Shown: positions 1 to 11,004 of the stretch, piece by piece
Layout: every line of letters starts with the position of its first letter
Position numbering within the stretch: position 1 is the first letter of the stretch
Source of the DNA: Sipunculus nudus
Lineage: Eukaryota > Annelida > Sipuncula > Golfingiida > Sipunculidae
Assembly (NCBI GenBank): GCA_026874595.1
Contig: CM049312.1
Coordinates: 78,655,429 to 78,719,428, forward strand
Direction: 5' to 3'
Length of the DNA: 64,000 nucleotides
Translations under genes and position numbers: made by a program
Notes under the pieces: model-generated
Told to the model about the DNA's origin: nothing
What the model saw: the letters and a program-made list of their open reading frames with translations, nothing else
The model's database searches: none

Positions 1-195
1 GTGCCGTCTGAGTCTCTGAGAACAAAGGTAATAATAGGCAAGCCAGCTCGTTGACCAGACTTCTCTCCATCCCTGAAGTAACAAGTCTTATTTCAGCCGA
101 CCCCCGGGCCGGGCCACAGCGGTCTATAGGGAGCCATCGGGGCCGCTTAATTCTTACCAGGACAGGGCATAATCAGACAAAGACATTTATAAGCA
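1..195 (+). repeat. dispersed repeat, left member of inverted pair
   Basis: The sequence from about 3 to 195 reappears, reversed and diverged, at 6366-6548. Shared blocks include TGAGAAC, GGCAAGCCA.CTCGTTGACCA, ACAAGTC.TATTTCA and the GGTCTATAG block near 120-130. The two copies face each other about 6.2 kb apart. The left copy runs into the window edge, so its true start is unseen. Class unknown; no TIR or LTR ends were recognised. Confidence 0.75.
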
Positions 196-1080
196 ACCGT
201 TGTCACCCGATAACGATGCCACTAGTTCTGTGAAAAAAGCTGCCATTACCAAGTGACGAACCGGTTTACCTTTGGTACACCCAGGTACACAACAAAACAC
301 AAGACAATGGCTGAGCAACTAAGAATACATATCAAAATAAAATTACATAATTCCACACCAACTACCTGATGGGTTAGCAGCCTAATACGCCTTTTACGAA
401 ATATATTTGCTGTACAAAAAAATAAAACTTAGTATAACACGAGTCCGATTAAACAGTCTCTAGTCGTCCTAAACTGACCAAACTGGACACCGACTGGCGA
501 CACTTGACCACGATTGGCGTGACTGGACCCCGACTGACTGTTTTGGTTCCAAACTAGCGGCTGGCTGACTTCTGGACACTGATGGCTTCAGTCACCACTA
601 TGTATATGCGATCCATAAATACCCTACTACCCTGAAGGCTCATCAACATTCATAAACACGCTTAATACTAAATATGCTTGGAACAAAACACGCTAACAGC
701 CAGACACAATGACACAATGAAGATTTAGACACGATCGATGAACCATGGACAGAACGTGATAAGTGGGACCTACGCTGAAGAAAACTACCGTGCCTAAATT
801 CTCGGCGATGACACGTTTCCACAGATAATGCCCGACCGTCTCGGTCTAGAAACAGGACACTGCAGCAGTCTTCTGACCAGGCTATCATTCCTAAAACCCA
901 CATTTCAACAGAAATTTGCTTTGACAATTGTATGTTATAACGTCATACAAGATGCTTTATATAATAATGTGAAATACGGCTAGGCATATAAATGTCCTTT
1001 TAATTAGCTCAGCTGACTGAAAGTCATGTAAGCTATAGCGATCACCCTTTGTCTTGCGTCCGTCCGCCCGTCTGTCTGTC
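196..1080. other. no gene seen; weak short-period repetition at 455-600
   Basis: No coding-like frame is supported here. Between about 455 and 600 short variants of CGACTGG and TGACCA recur (for example GACCAAACTGGACACCGACTGG), giving a degenerate short-period repeat. The open frames in this stretch have no codon or splice support. Confidence 0.5.
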
Positions 1081-1084
1081 CTTT

Positions 1085-1950
1085 TACAAGGCACTGATCG
1101 TAACCGCTGGTCATGGAATCTTTTTACTTGACATCCAGAGAGGTCCATGAAAAATCTCCTTGGAACCCTGAAATTAGGTCTCTGTTACCCATATTCTTTG
1201 AGCTATGGGGCTTTGAAGTATTTCATCAGTTTCTGCAGATTGGTGGCGCAACCTGATATTTTTTTTTTTTTATTTTTACGATTTTTTTTCTCTCTATTCT
1301 TGAGACTTTAGAGATGTGGTATTCTGATAATAAAGCACATATCGTACTCACTGGACCTCGAATCTTCCTATTTGACATTAAGGGAGGTCCATGAAAAGTC
1401 TCCTTGGAAAAACATAAAATTAGGTCTCTGTCATCCATATCCTAGAAGCTATGGGGCTCAGAATTAGAGGCCAAAATTAAGAATCTGATACAAAAGCTCA
1501 ATTATCTGAACAACTAATGTATTGATCACCATCATTCTTTGCATGCATATTGACCATGGGATGTTTCATCATTTTCTGCAGACTTGTGGCGCCACCTGTA
1601 TTTTTTTAAATTCAGAATTATTTTCTATACTTTTGAAACCTTTAAAGATGCAGTCGCCTGTTAGAAGGGCACAAATCATAACCACTGTACCTAGAATCTT
1701 CTAATTTGACATCCAGGGAGGTCCATGAAAAGTTTTCTTGGAAACATGAAATTAGAACTCTGTAACCCATATTCTCTAAGCTTATCAGCACACCCCGGAA
1801 TAATTGAAAATTTGATACCAAACAAGGCACAAATCATAACCATTCAACCTAGAATCTTCTATCTTGACATCCTGAGAGTTCCTCAAAAATTCTCCTCAGA
1901 AACCTTAATTTAGGTCACTGAAACCTATTTTCTCTACGCTACAGTGCATG
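1085..1950 (+). repeat. four diverged tandem copies of a ~120-bp module
   Basis: A module containing GAATCTTnnnnTTGACAT, GGAGGTCCATGAAAA and TTAGGTCTCTG..ACCCATAT occurs with its GAATCTT block near 1117, 1362, 1693 and 1852. Copies 1 and 2 are followed by a second block (TTTCATCA.TTTCTGCAGA.T.GTGGCGC, near 1218 and 1561), so the original unit was longer. Copies 3 and 4 lie closer together and lack that block between them. Spacings of about 245, 331 and 159 bp indicate tandem duplication followed by indels. Copy 4 is the most diverged. Confidence 0.8.
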
Positions 1951-2640
1951 TTTGAGCACCCCCCAAAAAATGCCAAATGCACACAAATTGCCAGATTCCT
2001 CAGGAACGGCTGGATAGATTGTCATCAAATTCGGTGGGTCATGCTGAACTTGAGCATATATGCATGAACTATGATGCCATCTACATTATCTTAATTATTG
2101 CCTGTGCTGGGACATATTGTCGACATGTCATTCGGCTGAGCGTCATGACCCATGGGTCATTTTTTAGGACTCCCGGGAATGTAACCGCTACATACTGTTT
2201 GGAGAACTTTTTTTTAATAGGTTTATTAACATAAAATATTATATAAGGATACCTACAACGATACAAACATAGATGTACATCTACACAAATACATAATAAA
2301 CATAACAATACATAAACATGTAAACAAACAGATCACTGGCTATATTCGTTTACTATCATGTTTTGCGGAATTTTTAGCAACGAATTAAACCTTAAGAATG
2401 ATAGAACGAGATAAAAAATAATCTAACAAAATAACCTACAACACAGAATGAAAAATATTTATCCCACAGTAATAAGTTGAATTGCTGTTTCTTAGTTGGT
2501 TGAATTAATTATTTTTTTTTTTTTATTTATTTTTTTTTAGGTTTGCTTAAGCTACTTTATGATGCTTAAAAGCTTATCCCATTTTATGTGTTGTTTATTT
2601 ATCTTACCTCTTTTAATTGATATTTTTTTTTCTATTGTGT
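1951..2640. other. no gene seen; AT-rich flank of the LINE
   Basis: Only short frames occur. T-rich tracts lie at about 2513-2540 and 2206-2216. The 3' end of the minus-strand LINE should fall in or near this stretch, and either tract could be its complementary poly(A) remnant, but no target-site duplication was identified. Confidence 0.45.
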
Positions 2641-2645
2641 GTAAA

Positions 2646-3000
2646 TCATTCATGTACACATAGGTAAATACATAGGTATTTTCTTATAGCATCTACAATT
2701 ATATATATAATGGTTGCTAATGTGAGCATGTTTATCCAATTATGTTCACTATTATTAAAGAGAAATTCTATACTGGATAAATTTGATAAGAGAACTCTAG
2801 AGTCTTGATCGCTTGGCATACTCTGAATATCTGACCACAGTGTAGCTGTAAAAGAACATTCCCAGAATAAATGAACCAAAGTTTTCTCTTCCTCTTAACA
2901 AAAAGTGCATTTACTTGAATTGATAATATTTAACTTACAGAGAAATGAATTCAAAATCAGCCTACGATGAAGGATGTAATATTGAAATATACGTAACTTA
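2646..3000 (-). pseudogene. LINE ORF2 C-terminal zf-RVT-like fragment
   Basis: The minus strand encodes KLRIFQYYILHRRL, then a C-x2-C pair (KCTFC), an in-frame stop, EEEKTLVHLFWEC and LW. This order, Cys-Cys followed by His-x3-Trp-x-Cys, matches the zinc-binding domain at the C terminus of L1/Tx1-type reverse transcriptases. The stop directly after the first Cys pair shows the copy is dead. The frame then continues to a stop at 2646 through a hydrophobic stretch near the protein end. Confidence 0.75.
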
Positions 3001-3460
3001 GCTGATATTGTGGTCACATATATCTTTAGCCGCCGACGGCGACGCAACAGGTTTCAGGTTTCTGCTGCGTCGCCGGCCCACCAAAGGGCTAACTGGGGTT
3101 TTAACACGATACGATCTGTTACTCTTAGAGAGGAAATTGAAAAAAATTTCCTATGGTTTAACGTACGAATGTTCACATTATGTAGTGAGTCGAAAGGCCT
3201 ATAGTAAAAAAGTAACCATTCTAGAAAGCAAGAATCACCTGAAACATCAACAACTGATTTATTTGTCCAGAGTGAAATGAAGCATTAACAGCCCGGCAGA
3301 CATCATGCATTCGGTGGCAGTCCTGTATAATGCTTTAGGCCTGTGTACTATTATGTTCATATTTCACTTCCTTCGTACAAAATAGTGATGTAATGTTTTT
3401 CAGTGGTCAAATATACAATACACATAGAAGTACTGAACATTAAAAAATTTATATACATGT
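3000..3460. other. non-LINE interruption with GC-rich hairpin
   Basis: LINE reading stops at about 3000 and resumes near 3460-3540. The intervening DNA starts with a GC-rich imperfect inverted repeat at 3037-3075 (GGCGACGCAACA pairs with TGCTGCGTCGCC, loop about 14 bases). A 90-codon plus-strand frame (3008-3280) crosses the hairpin but has no recognisable motif. It may be a later insertion into the LINE; its ends and target duplication were not defined. Confidence 0.45.
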
Positions 3461-4440
3461 TAAATCTTACAGCTCTGTATGGAGTGTTATAATCATAGTT
3501 AACTGCAGGGGCAATCTGGACTCCACATTGCGTCAGTCACTATAAAAAAGCAATTGAGGAGTCCATCATATGGGCTAATATATCTTGGAAAATCCTTGGT
3601 ACACATCCATATCGGTAAATGTGATAAAATCATCTTTCCATGTTTTAATTGCATTTTCTGGAGGGACTATATGTTGGTCCACCAGTTTAAAATATATATT
3701 TTGCTGCTTTCATATTAGTTAACACAGTATTAAGAAGTTTGTGAAAATTTCTAGCTGATTTTATTTCTTTGTTCTCATTCACTATAATTTGTTTCCACCT
3801 TCGTGGAATTGCTTGAAGTAAACTAATATATTTAAAAAAATTATTTTGACCTCATACTAGCTAATAAATTCTTTATGATTCATAAACTAATTTGTACCTT
3901 GTATCGTTTAAACTTAATCTGTTACAAATATGACTCCTTTGCTGAAAAGGATTTGTAAAATAAAACTGTATCATTTATTTTTATATATGATAATTAAACC
4001 ATCTACATTGTGACATAACTTCTTCTTCAGTTTCTGGTCGTAGAAGCTGTAATTGCACCAGTGTTGCATAATTTCTTCCAAAAAAAGTTGTTTATATTTC
4101 ATAATATATTTTACATGTTTAGGTGCTAGATTACAATTGAAAGATAATTCTCCTAGTTTGAAAAATCCTTAAACAATTTTCCCCAAGACATTTTGTGGAC
4201 TTTTATCTAATATAAACGCTTTATCCACACCGATTTTAAAGCTACATTCTTTATTGAGATCTCAATCATATCCAGGCCTCCTTTTTTAACAGATGCTTTT
4301 AGAGTTTGTCTTTTTATTTAGTCATTATGTCTTCCCTAAAAAAATCTATATACACGTCTCTAAATTTGTTTCATGAATGATTGACTGGGTGTAGGTAGAA
4401 CTGAAAGATGATATATCAACTGTGACAAGACAAAATTCTT
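3460..4440 (-). pseudogene. LINE ORF2 region between RT and zf-RVT, many stops
   Basis: Minus-strand frames contain recognisable LINE-like pieces in the right order for the part of ORF2 downstream of the polymerase: a block with AFILDKSPQ (~4210), FGRNYATLVQLQLLRPE (~4040), and ISLLQAIPRRWK (~3800) followed by a lysine- and asparagine-rich stretch. Repeated in-frame stops and frame changes separate them. No single frame is open over more than about 60 codons. Confidence 0.6.
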
Positions 4441-5123
4441 TAATACAGTTTTTTACCAATTGGTGTAAGTTTTCGAGCATTCCATACTGCTAATATAATA
4501 TTTATTTTGGTTTTTACTGAGGCAAAGTTTTCATGTACCATATCTTTAAGTGAGGTAGCGACCTTCACTCCTAATATTGTTATTCCTTTATCTGTATATA
4601 CAAGGCCTAAATCTTCTACCTTATTTGTCATATGGTTATTACCTTTCCTCAATGGCATGATAACAGTTTTATCCTTATTGATTTTTAATCCATAAAATGA
4701 TTTAAAATCTTCAAACAAATATAATATTTTTCTATACATTTATGATCTTCTACAAATAATGTGGTTTCATCTGCATACTGTAAAATTTTATTTTTTTCAC
4801 CATATATATTTATACCTTTTATACCTTTTTCTGACCTGATTCCTAATCCTAATATAAACTACACAACTTGAAATGTCATTGTTTACAGTTTTTATCATTG
4901 AGATGAAATTAGAGTCAAAGTTCATATGTCTAAGTATTGTGTACAGGTAATTCCATTCTAAATAATCAAAGGCCTTTTCAAAATCGATTGCCATCAACAT
5001 TGTATTTAATTTTATTTCATCTGCATAGCTAATTCTAGTTATAATTTTATTTATAGCTTCTCCGATATATCTATCTTTAATAAATCCAGTCTGGTCACTG
5101 TGAATCAATTCTGCTAAAAACAT
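4440..5123 (-). pseudogene. reverse transcriptase core with altered catalytic motif and lost block
   Basis: From 5123 the minus strand reads HSDQTGFIKDRYIGE, then LMAIDFEKAFD (the first catalytic Asp), then an ISSCVV block. The usual conserved stretch containing the R-Q-G-C-P motif is missing: after ISSCVV the reading jumps, with a frame change, to LGIRSEKGIKGINI. Next comes QYADET at 4763-4780, where the family normally has YADD, so the second catalytic Asp of the pair is Glu. The region ends with GLKINKDKT and a conserved tail to 4440. Motif loss plus D-to-E change plus frameshift make this copy inactive. Confidence 0.8.
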
Positions 5124-5164
5124 ATTTTAATCTATTTGCTAAACTTTTTGAAATAATCTTATAA

Positions 5165-5540
5165 TCAGTATTTTGTAAAGTGAATGGTCTCTAATTTTTT
5201 AAATATTTTAGATCTTTCCCATTTTTTTGGTAGCAACCTTATAATCCCTTGTCTCTGTGTTAAAGAAAACTTACCAATTTGGAATGAATATTGGATAGAT
5301 TTAATTAAATGACTGTTTATATCTTTCCACAAGAATTTATAAAATTCAGTAGTTAGGCCGTCAGTGCCTGGGGATTTTCCATTTTTCATTGTATTTAATC
5401 TTTAAAATATTTAAATGTCATTTAATTCTTCAGACCATGTTATGTCAGTCTTGAGTATATTTATCTGATATTTATCTAGCAAGCTATTTAACAACTATTT
5501 GGAGACATTCTTTTATATTTTAGGATATCTGTGAAGTAAT
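5165..5540 (-). pseudogene. N-terminal part of the LINE reverse transcriptase
   Basis: The minus strand reads WSEELNDI, then MKNGKSPGTDGLTTEFYKFL, then SQIG.FS.TQRQGIIRLLPKK-type sequence. GKSPG-DGL-EFYK is the standard entry to the L1/Tx1 reverse transcriptase. The frame ends at 5165 shortly before the DQTGF block, which lies in another frame. Upstream of about 5540 there is no further LINE sequence; a short element (5602-5849) begins about 60 bp beyond. Confidence 0.75.
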
Positions 5541-5601
5541 CAGGTACTCGATATCTAAACTGGATTTAAACTGTCACTCACACAAGAGTGTGAGCAATTT
5601 T

Positions 5602-5849
5602 ATTACCTCCGCCAAGGAGATTGTGTTTTTTGCTTGCGTTGGTTTTTTTTTGTCTGTTTGTTTGTCTGTCTGTTTGCCTGTTAGCAACTTTACTCAGAAA
5701 CTTATTAACGGATATGATGAAATTTTCAGCATACCTCGGCAGGGATACAATTGATTGAATTTTGCGGGTGATCCGGATCACCATCTGGATTCAGGAATGT
5801 TTTAAACAAAAAAATCAGCATTCCTGACAATGCCATGTGGCGGAGGTCT
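5602..5849 (-). mobile_element. short non-autonomous element, CCTCCGCC family, reverse copy
   Basis: The element begins ATTACCTCCGCCAA and ends ATGTGGCGGAGGT, so its ends are inverted repeats of about 10-12 bp. Internally it carries TTGTCTGTTTG repeats, TTAGCAACTTTACTCA, and GATCCGGATCACC...GGATTCAGGAATG. The copy at 43662-43879 matches over its length in the opposite orientation. A poly(T) tract follows at 5866-5884. Class (MITE-like) is inferred from the terminal inverted repeats. Confidence 0.75.
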
Positions 5850-6365
5850 GCGCTCTCTCATTGTTTTTTTTTTTTTTTTTTTTGGAGTTTTGTTCCTTTT
5901 GTCTATCTAATGCGTGAATTGGTAACTTCTGAAGATAAGTCTGGTGAAAAGCCATGAAAGATAAATATCCTTTGTAGACATCTGTGTTTATAGTCTTTGC
6001 AACTTAAGTACGTTTGTAGAAGGAAGGAAGCTGTCATTTTTTGTGTTTATATGGATATAACTAAGAGAGGAAAATAACCACGTCTTATACTGGTGCAGGG
6101 ATAGGTTCTTGCTGTGGTCAGATTTTATGGCGACAGTTATTTGGCCTCTGTGGGTTATGTTACAAACGGTGTGCGGGTGTGTTACACATTGTACTGTCAT
6201 ACACGACAATGACTAAAATAATCATATTGCAATTATCTAACATCAGCCCGTACATTAACAATCGAGTGATTTTTTCTTTCTTTTTTTGGGGGGGGGGGGT
6301 TAACCTCAAGCTGAGCACTCACATGGATATGCAGCTTAACACTGCCACCATTAGGACACGGCTGC
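5850..6365. other. no gene seen; homopolymer tracts
   Basis: A T19-20 tract at 5866-5884 and a G tract at about 6289-6299 are the only structures noted. No splice-flanked or coding-like frame was found. Confidence 0.4.
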
Positions 6366-6548
6366 TAATGTCCTTGTCTGTTAAAACACTGTCGAGGAAG
6401 TTAGTGACCATGATAGCCCTCTATAGACCACTGCGGCCCGACCCGGGAGTCTGTTGAAATAGGACTTGTTAGTTCAGGGGCGCAGATACGTTTGGTCAAC
6501 GAGGTGGCTTGCCTGTGATTACCTACGTTCTCAGATATTAAGTCTGGT
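6366..6548 (-). repeat. dispersed repeat, right member of inverted pair with 1-195
   Basis: Reverse complement of this stretch aligns with 1-195 (GGCAAGCCACCTCGTTGACC; ACAAGTCCTATTTCA; GGTCTATAGAGGG). Divergence is clearly visible, so the duplication is old. The pair encloses the tandem module and the dead LINE. Confidence 0.75.
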
Positions 6549-7086
6549 TGCTTCGTCTGGTAATGGACTTTCATTATGCTCCTGTTACCGAAAAAAACAC
6601 TGCATATACAGTTCTGTGAGCTGGAAGACGTTTCTTGAATAGTTATCCTTATAATTCACGCCAGTGTTGAATTTTATTGAAATAAAATTTGAACTGAATG
6701 GGCATTGTGTGAATTTGAAGATAATTTAGAAAAAAAAAATATTTTGAACTGATTTGGTAATTTATAGGTATTTATAGATAAATTATAGGTATATAGGTAT
6801 TATAGGTATTAATTTATAGGTATCGCGTATTTTACGTTGCTCTTGTCTTTTAGTAGTTCACATTGTAGATCTTTCACGGAGGGTTCTGCCAATACAAATG
6901 AATTTTAAAGGGTCTTAATCAGGAGCCATATGTATTATGATTCCTATTATTTCATACTGTCAGTTCAGTTTTGCTTTATACACGTACAAACGGTTTCCAG
7001 CAAAACCATCCCAGCAAAAGTTCTCAGTACCTCCCCTTCAATTGTTTATCACCTTGTTACGGTTCTGCGTGTGAGTAAACTCGGTC

Positions 7087-7087
<1 letters not shown>
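6549..7087. other. no gene seen; TTATAGGTAT short repeats at 6757-6823
   Basis: Variants of TTATAGGTATT recur five or so times between 6757 and 6823. Nothing else in this interval is supported. Confidence 0.45.

Positions 7088-7118
<31 letters not shown>
7088..7118 (+). repeat. (GT)n microsatellite
   Basis: About 15 uninterrupted GT units. It abuts the partial element A copy at 7119-7315. Confidence 0.95.
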
Positions 7119-7120
<2 letters not shown>

Positions 7121-7315
7121 CATAACAAGGCAGCGCGACCGGAGGTCTGATGTTGCGCATGCGCGACAGATCCTAAACAAGGAGCAGTCAAAACATGAAC
7201 GTGTATGGTTGTGAAACCCCGGGGTAAGCTTGAAAAGAAAACAAAAAACGCAGGTAGGGTTCGCGCTATGTTCATGTTGGCGCAAGTGATCGCGCCCGGT
7301 CCACTTATTTGACAC
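7119..7315 (-). mobile_element. element A, partial reverse copy
   Basis: The reverse complement shares with the full copy at 8786-9307 the blocks ACCGGGCGCGATCA and CTGTCGCGCATGCGCAA, in the same order and at similar spacing, followed by a CTTGTTATG-type block. Only the middle of the element remains. The core contains the self-complementary TGCGCATGCGC. Confidence 0.6.
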
Positions 7316-7911
7316 TTATTGTACAGGAGTAAGCCAACGGTTTCAATACAATATCTTATCAGTCACCATTTTATTTTAAAGAGAAGCCGCTTTTATTCGT
7401 GTCAATTCAAAAAAGATTTGTTAAAAAGGTTCCTTTAAAAGTCTAAGTAATTTGCATTGGACAAATATGACAATCAATGTCTGGATCCGGCGCGCAAGCC
7501 AGGTATGCACATATACACACACGGTGATAATACTAATTTCGCCTGCATGGCATTTAGAGCTATCGTCTGTTTGGGATAACATATCACTGTCAAGATCTTT
7601 AAAAAATGACCACACTTTTTCTTGTCCCATAATATGAATTTTAAACTATTTTGTGTTTATAAACTACATGTGCTTTCATCGTGAGATTTGTTCCCAACCC
7701 TTTGACATTTAATCTTATACATAGGCTTTCTCTAATCTTTTAATGTTTACGTAGAAAATGTGTTTGATTTATATTATGCATAACTTGCCACAACTTCCAG
7801 TCGGCCTATGGGGGGAGAAGGGCATATTTTGAGTCTTTTATGAGGACTAAGCTCTCTCTTTTCGTCCTCGCCTTTAGAGTCGTTAGGTTGCTCGTTAACA
7901 CTTCCAGACTT
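7316..7911. other. no supported gene; one weak minus-strand frame
   Basis: A 69-codon minus-strand frame (7630-7421) starts with ATG and reads plausibly at first (GQEKVWSFFKDLDSDML), but there is no good splice donor before the composition degrades. It is left as unassigned. Confidence 0.3.
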
Positions 7912-8128
7912 TCAGTGAAGCGCCATAAGAGTCTGGGCCCTACTTCCCAGGGACCACTGCGACGAGTTGAGAAAATGCGTCATGGCCTTCATGGTTTTGT
8001 ACCGCACATCAGTGAGCGGACAGGCGTGAAGGAAAAATCCCGGGAGGAGTTCTAAACCCTGACTATACTGCCACAGTGGTTGGTCAGCAACCAAAAGATA
8101 AATCCTTATCAGTATCTGGGTCTGAGAC
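7912..8128 (-). CDS. candidate terminal exon, unrecognised protein
   Basis: On the minus strand an AG acceptor after a moderately pyrimidine-rich stretch (GTGACATTTAAGCTTTTAG) at 8129-8130 opens a frame that runs 71 codons to a stop at 7912. It reads ILIRIYLLVADQPLWQYSQG, then LLPGFFLHACPLTDVRYKTM, then HFLNSSQWSLGSR and ends TLMALH. The stretch is richer in G+C than its surroundings and the residues suggest packed helices, as in helical-repeat proteins, but no family was recognised. A variant poly(A) signal ATTAAA lies about 170 bp beyond the stop. No upstream partner exon was found, so this could be a chance frame. Confidence 0.35.
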
Positions 8129-8305
8129 CTAAAAGCTTAAATGTCACTGCTATTTTAACAAACGATTTCTCCATTTAAAGACCCACCAACGGGAAAATAG
8201 CAGATGGACGCGATGAAATGCAGCTTGACTCAGATGAACGCCCCTAGACATAAAACCTTGAGATTTCGTCGTATTGCTGATTTTTAGGAATGTGGAACCC
8301 GCAAT

Positions 8306-8323
8306 GATAATAATAAAAATAAA

Positions 8324-8358
<35 letters not shown>

Positions 8359-8379
8359 GAAGAAGAAGAAGAACAACAA
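8306..8379 (+). repeat. compound (AAT)n/(AAG)n microsatellite
   Basis: AAT units with some AAAAT interruptions run into five AAG units and a few AAC units. The CCTCCG end of a partial short element begins directly after it. Confidence 0.9.
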
Positions 8380-8475
8380 TACCTCCGTTAGGTTCTATGT
8401 ATTATATTTTTCCTTTGGTTGGTTGTCTGTTAGCAACTTTCGGATCTTGACAAAATTTTGGGGATGGTTAGGATA
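8379..8475 (-). mobile_element. CCTCCGCC-family fragment
   Basis: The sequence AATACCTCCGTTAGG is followed by GGTTGTCTGTTAGCAACTTTC and ACAAAATTTTGG, the same order as in 5602-5720. The far half of the element is missing. Confidence 0.55.
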
Positions 8476-8785
8476 ACATCCGAAAAAAAACTTTCATTTT
8501 GGAGGTTATCTAGGTCACAATAATACAGTTTTAATTCAAAGGAGTATACACACCAGTATAACACAGCATGATATTTTGTCCCCGGGAGGACCGGCTCATT
8601 CATAGTCATTAAGTTATTTAGCAACTGCCAAGGCGAATCCGTGTTACTGAAGCGTGGTATTTCAGCACAACACCGTAAATCTGACTAGTGGAACATCCAG
8701 ATAGTCGTCCGCCGGGATAAACATTTCTGACAAGGTTAAAACATCCTTTAAACAAAAATAGGTGATCCACGTTGACTTTGATAAA

Positions 8786-9307
8786 TTAAAGGTACCTATA
8801 CACATACCAGGTATGTTAAATATACATGAATTTTTTTCCTTAGAATATTATCTGCAAATATTCCTAAAATGTGGAAATAAGCATGTACCGGGCGCGATCA
8901 GAGCCGTTAAACATCAACAATAGCGGTCACGCCACCTGGTTGCCATGCTGCGCAACTTCACAAATCAAGATATTTGAAGCTTCCAACCGGTGTCTCTTAT
9001 GTTCTTCTTCTGTCATGATTCTTCTCTTCTCCTCATTTAGGAACTGTCGCGCATGCGCAAAGTCGATCCTTTAGTAAATCCTGTTATGTTGTAAACAGAC
9101 ACATACGGGCTGTGCTTAATCATACACAGACCCTTAAACTATCTATGAGACAGGTGGGGTGGAAAAAGTAAGACTGGGTTCCGGCATGGTTTAGCTGGGA
9201 AATGTCTGTATTCAGCCAAAATGAACTAATGGCGTGCAGAAATAATACATATATCATTGCAAATTATATGTATCTCTAATGGATTGTTTCTTGGTTTTTT
9301 ACCTTAA
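8786..9307 (+). mobile_element. element A, full copy flanked by TTAA
   Basis: TTAA at 8786 and TTAA at 9304 bound a 522-bp unit. It aligns end to end with 60426-60943 (518 bp, also bounded by TTAA). Shared blocks in order: ACCAGG.ATGTTA, AATATCTGC.AATATT, GTGGAAATAA..TGCAT-like, GGCGCGATCAGAG, AAGCTTCCAACCG, GCATGCGCA, TTGTAAAC, and TAGC.GGGAAA.....GTATT.AGCCAA.ATGAACT. No coding capacity. TTAA flanks suggest a piggyBac-type insertion preference, which is an inference. Confidence 0.8.
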
Positions 9308-11004
9308 CTCTCCAAATAATTTAGCTGAAGTTATCTACAGAAAAAATGAAGAACGGCGGCAAAAACATATACCTCAAGATGAAAGTATATAATCTGAGCC
9401 AGGTAAACGTCCTACAGAACAGACAGAGATGTGAGGGTTGGTGCTAGACACGTCCTTTCGCGTCCCCCAGACATTTAATCTATTGACGAACGTCTTTATC
9501 TTCCGCCAGTATGTGACATCCTGCTTAGATAAGAGAGATCTTCCAGAGTGACAGATGATAGTCAAGGTGTCTGATCACTTATACTGACAACAGCCGAGGT
9601 GCTTAGGATGTTTTAATGAGACGCGCCCAGATATAGACCTGCGCGTTGGCTTGGGTTAACGCCCATATACAACGGTTACTGCCTATATAGCACTCGGTTC
9701 GTTATTTGTAGATACCGTGACCTTAAAGGCTGTCCTGTTTATATTTTTTTTATTGTGACTCCACAGACAACACAGTTACGTGAATTCAATCATCGCATCA
9801 TGTTTCTTTAGTAAAACAGGAAGCATTAAAATTTCTTGATGTTCGCCGCCGATTAATTTCAACAGAGTCTGAAGTTTGCATTTTTATTAATTTATACAGA
9901 CCCTGTACTCAGACAAAGTGTCAAGCTAATATTATATTATTAATTGCCAATCCCAAGGGCAAGGTCTGACTTCCTGATGACAATAGCTATGAAAACCTGC
10001 CTGGTAGTTTATATATCCGTGAGGAAAAATGTCATTAGAACGAAAACAGACGATTTTAACAATAATTACACTGATTTTATTTTGAAAATAGATTAAACCG
10101 TTCCGATATCGGATAGATAAAAAATAAAGATAATATTGTGAACTTTCTTATAAATACAAACCAAAAAGCTCCTATCAATTTAAGAAATAAAAAGATCAAG
10201 CTTTATAATTAACTCAGATTATAGTTTTGGTTAGGGTTTTATGACTTGTATCTATATTTGAGTTTTTTTTTTGTTTCATCCATACGACGATGCGGCATGC
10301 ACAGCGTACCGGTAGCCGTGTCGATATGGAGAAAGAGAGTCATAGGCTGATGAGTAATGTTGCTTTAGGTCTGTAAAAATATTAATTATTGCGGCACATC
10401 ATTCCTGCTGCATGCTAAATTCAGGAATAGTTAATGATGCCGGAAGTTGTTAATGATTGATATTGGAATGAGAACAGATGGGGCTGTAGGTTTCATTTTT
10501 CAGATTGCACAATTAGGTGGCTTTAATCGGATATCTAGTGAAGTCATCAGAACTACATCAGATGAGTGAAGAAGGTACCGTCCTTCACTTAAAATCATAA
10601 ATATCAACCCAAAAATTTGCTTTAAAATCATGTTATCCCAATAACTTTTATGTATTTTAACTGGGCACAGTGTCGTTTCTAATGGTATTATGGGATTATA
10701 TGTAATGGTGAATTGGCATCATTTTGATATGCTATTTAAGAATTATTTACTTTTTTTGTAAAATTTTTTATGTGCAGTATTGAAACCCTGTAAGACCAGA
10801 TCATTAAAGTGATACGAATATATTCCACATGTTTTTTTCTTCCTATTATGTGTCATATTGCTAAAATTGAAATTTTCAAATTTTTTCTTTGAAAAATTAT
10901 TTTAAATACGGAAAAACATATATGATAGAGGAAAGGGATTGAAGGGATGTGTTTGTGTGTTTGTGTAGTTATATGTTTTTTTTTTATTATATCATTATGT
11001 TAAG
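9308..11004. other. no gene or clear repeat seen
   Basis: AT-rich DNA. A loose inverted similarity (ACATCATTCCTGCTGCATGC against GAATAGTTAATGATGCCGG, about 10396-10445) is the only structure noted. Short open frames lack splice or codon support. Confidence 0.4.

Larger units (their letters stand above)
2640..5560 (-). mobile_element. degenerate non-LTR retrotransposon (L1/Tx1-like LINE), minus strand
   Basis: Reading the minus strand from about 5540 to 2640 gives, in order, pieces of one LINE ORF2: the start of the reverse transcriptase (GKSPGTDG at ~5365), the palm aspartate region (AIDFEKAFD at ~4970), an altered YADD region (~4770), a C-terminal region with the block LLQAIPRRWK near 3800, and a C-terminal zinc-knuckle-like region with a C-x2-C start and HLFWEC (~2850-2930). 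Frameshifts and stops separate the pieces, and about 450 bp near 3000-3460 does not read as LINE. The 5' part (endonuclease, ORF1) is absent, as expected of a 5'-truncated copy. Assignment to the L1/Tx1-like branch is by motif wording only. Confidence 0.85.

Noticed and set aside
3008-3280. 90-codon plus frame in the LINE interruption
   Set aside because: Crosses a GC-rich hairpin, no motif, and the composition changes abruptly along it.
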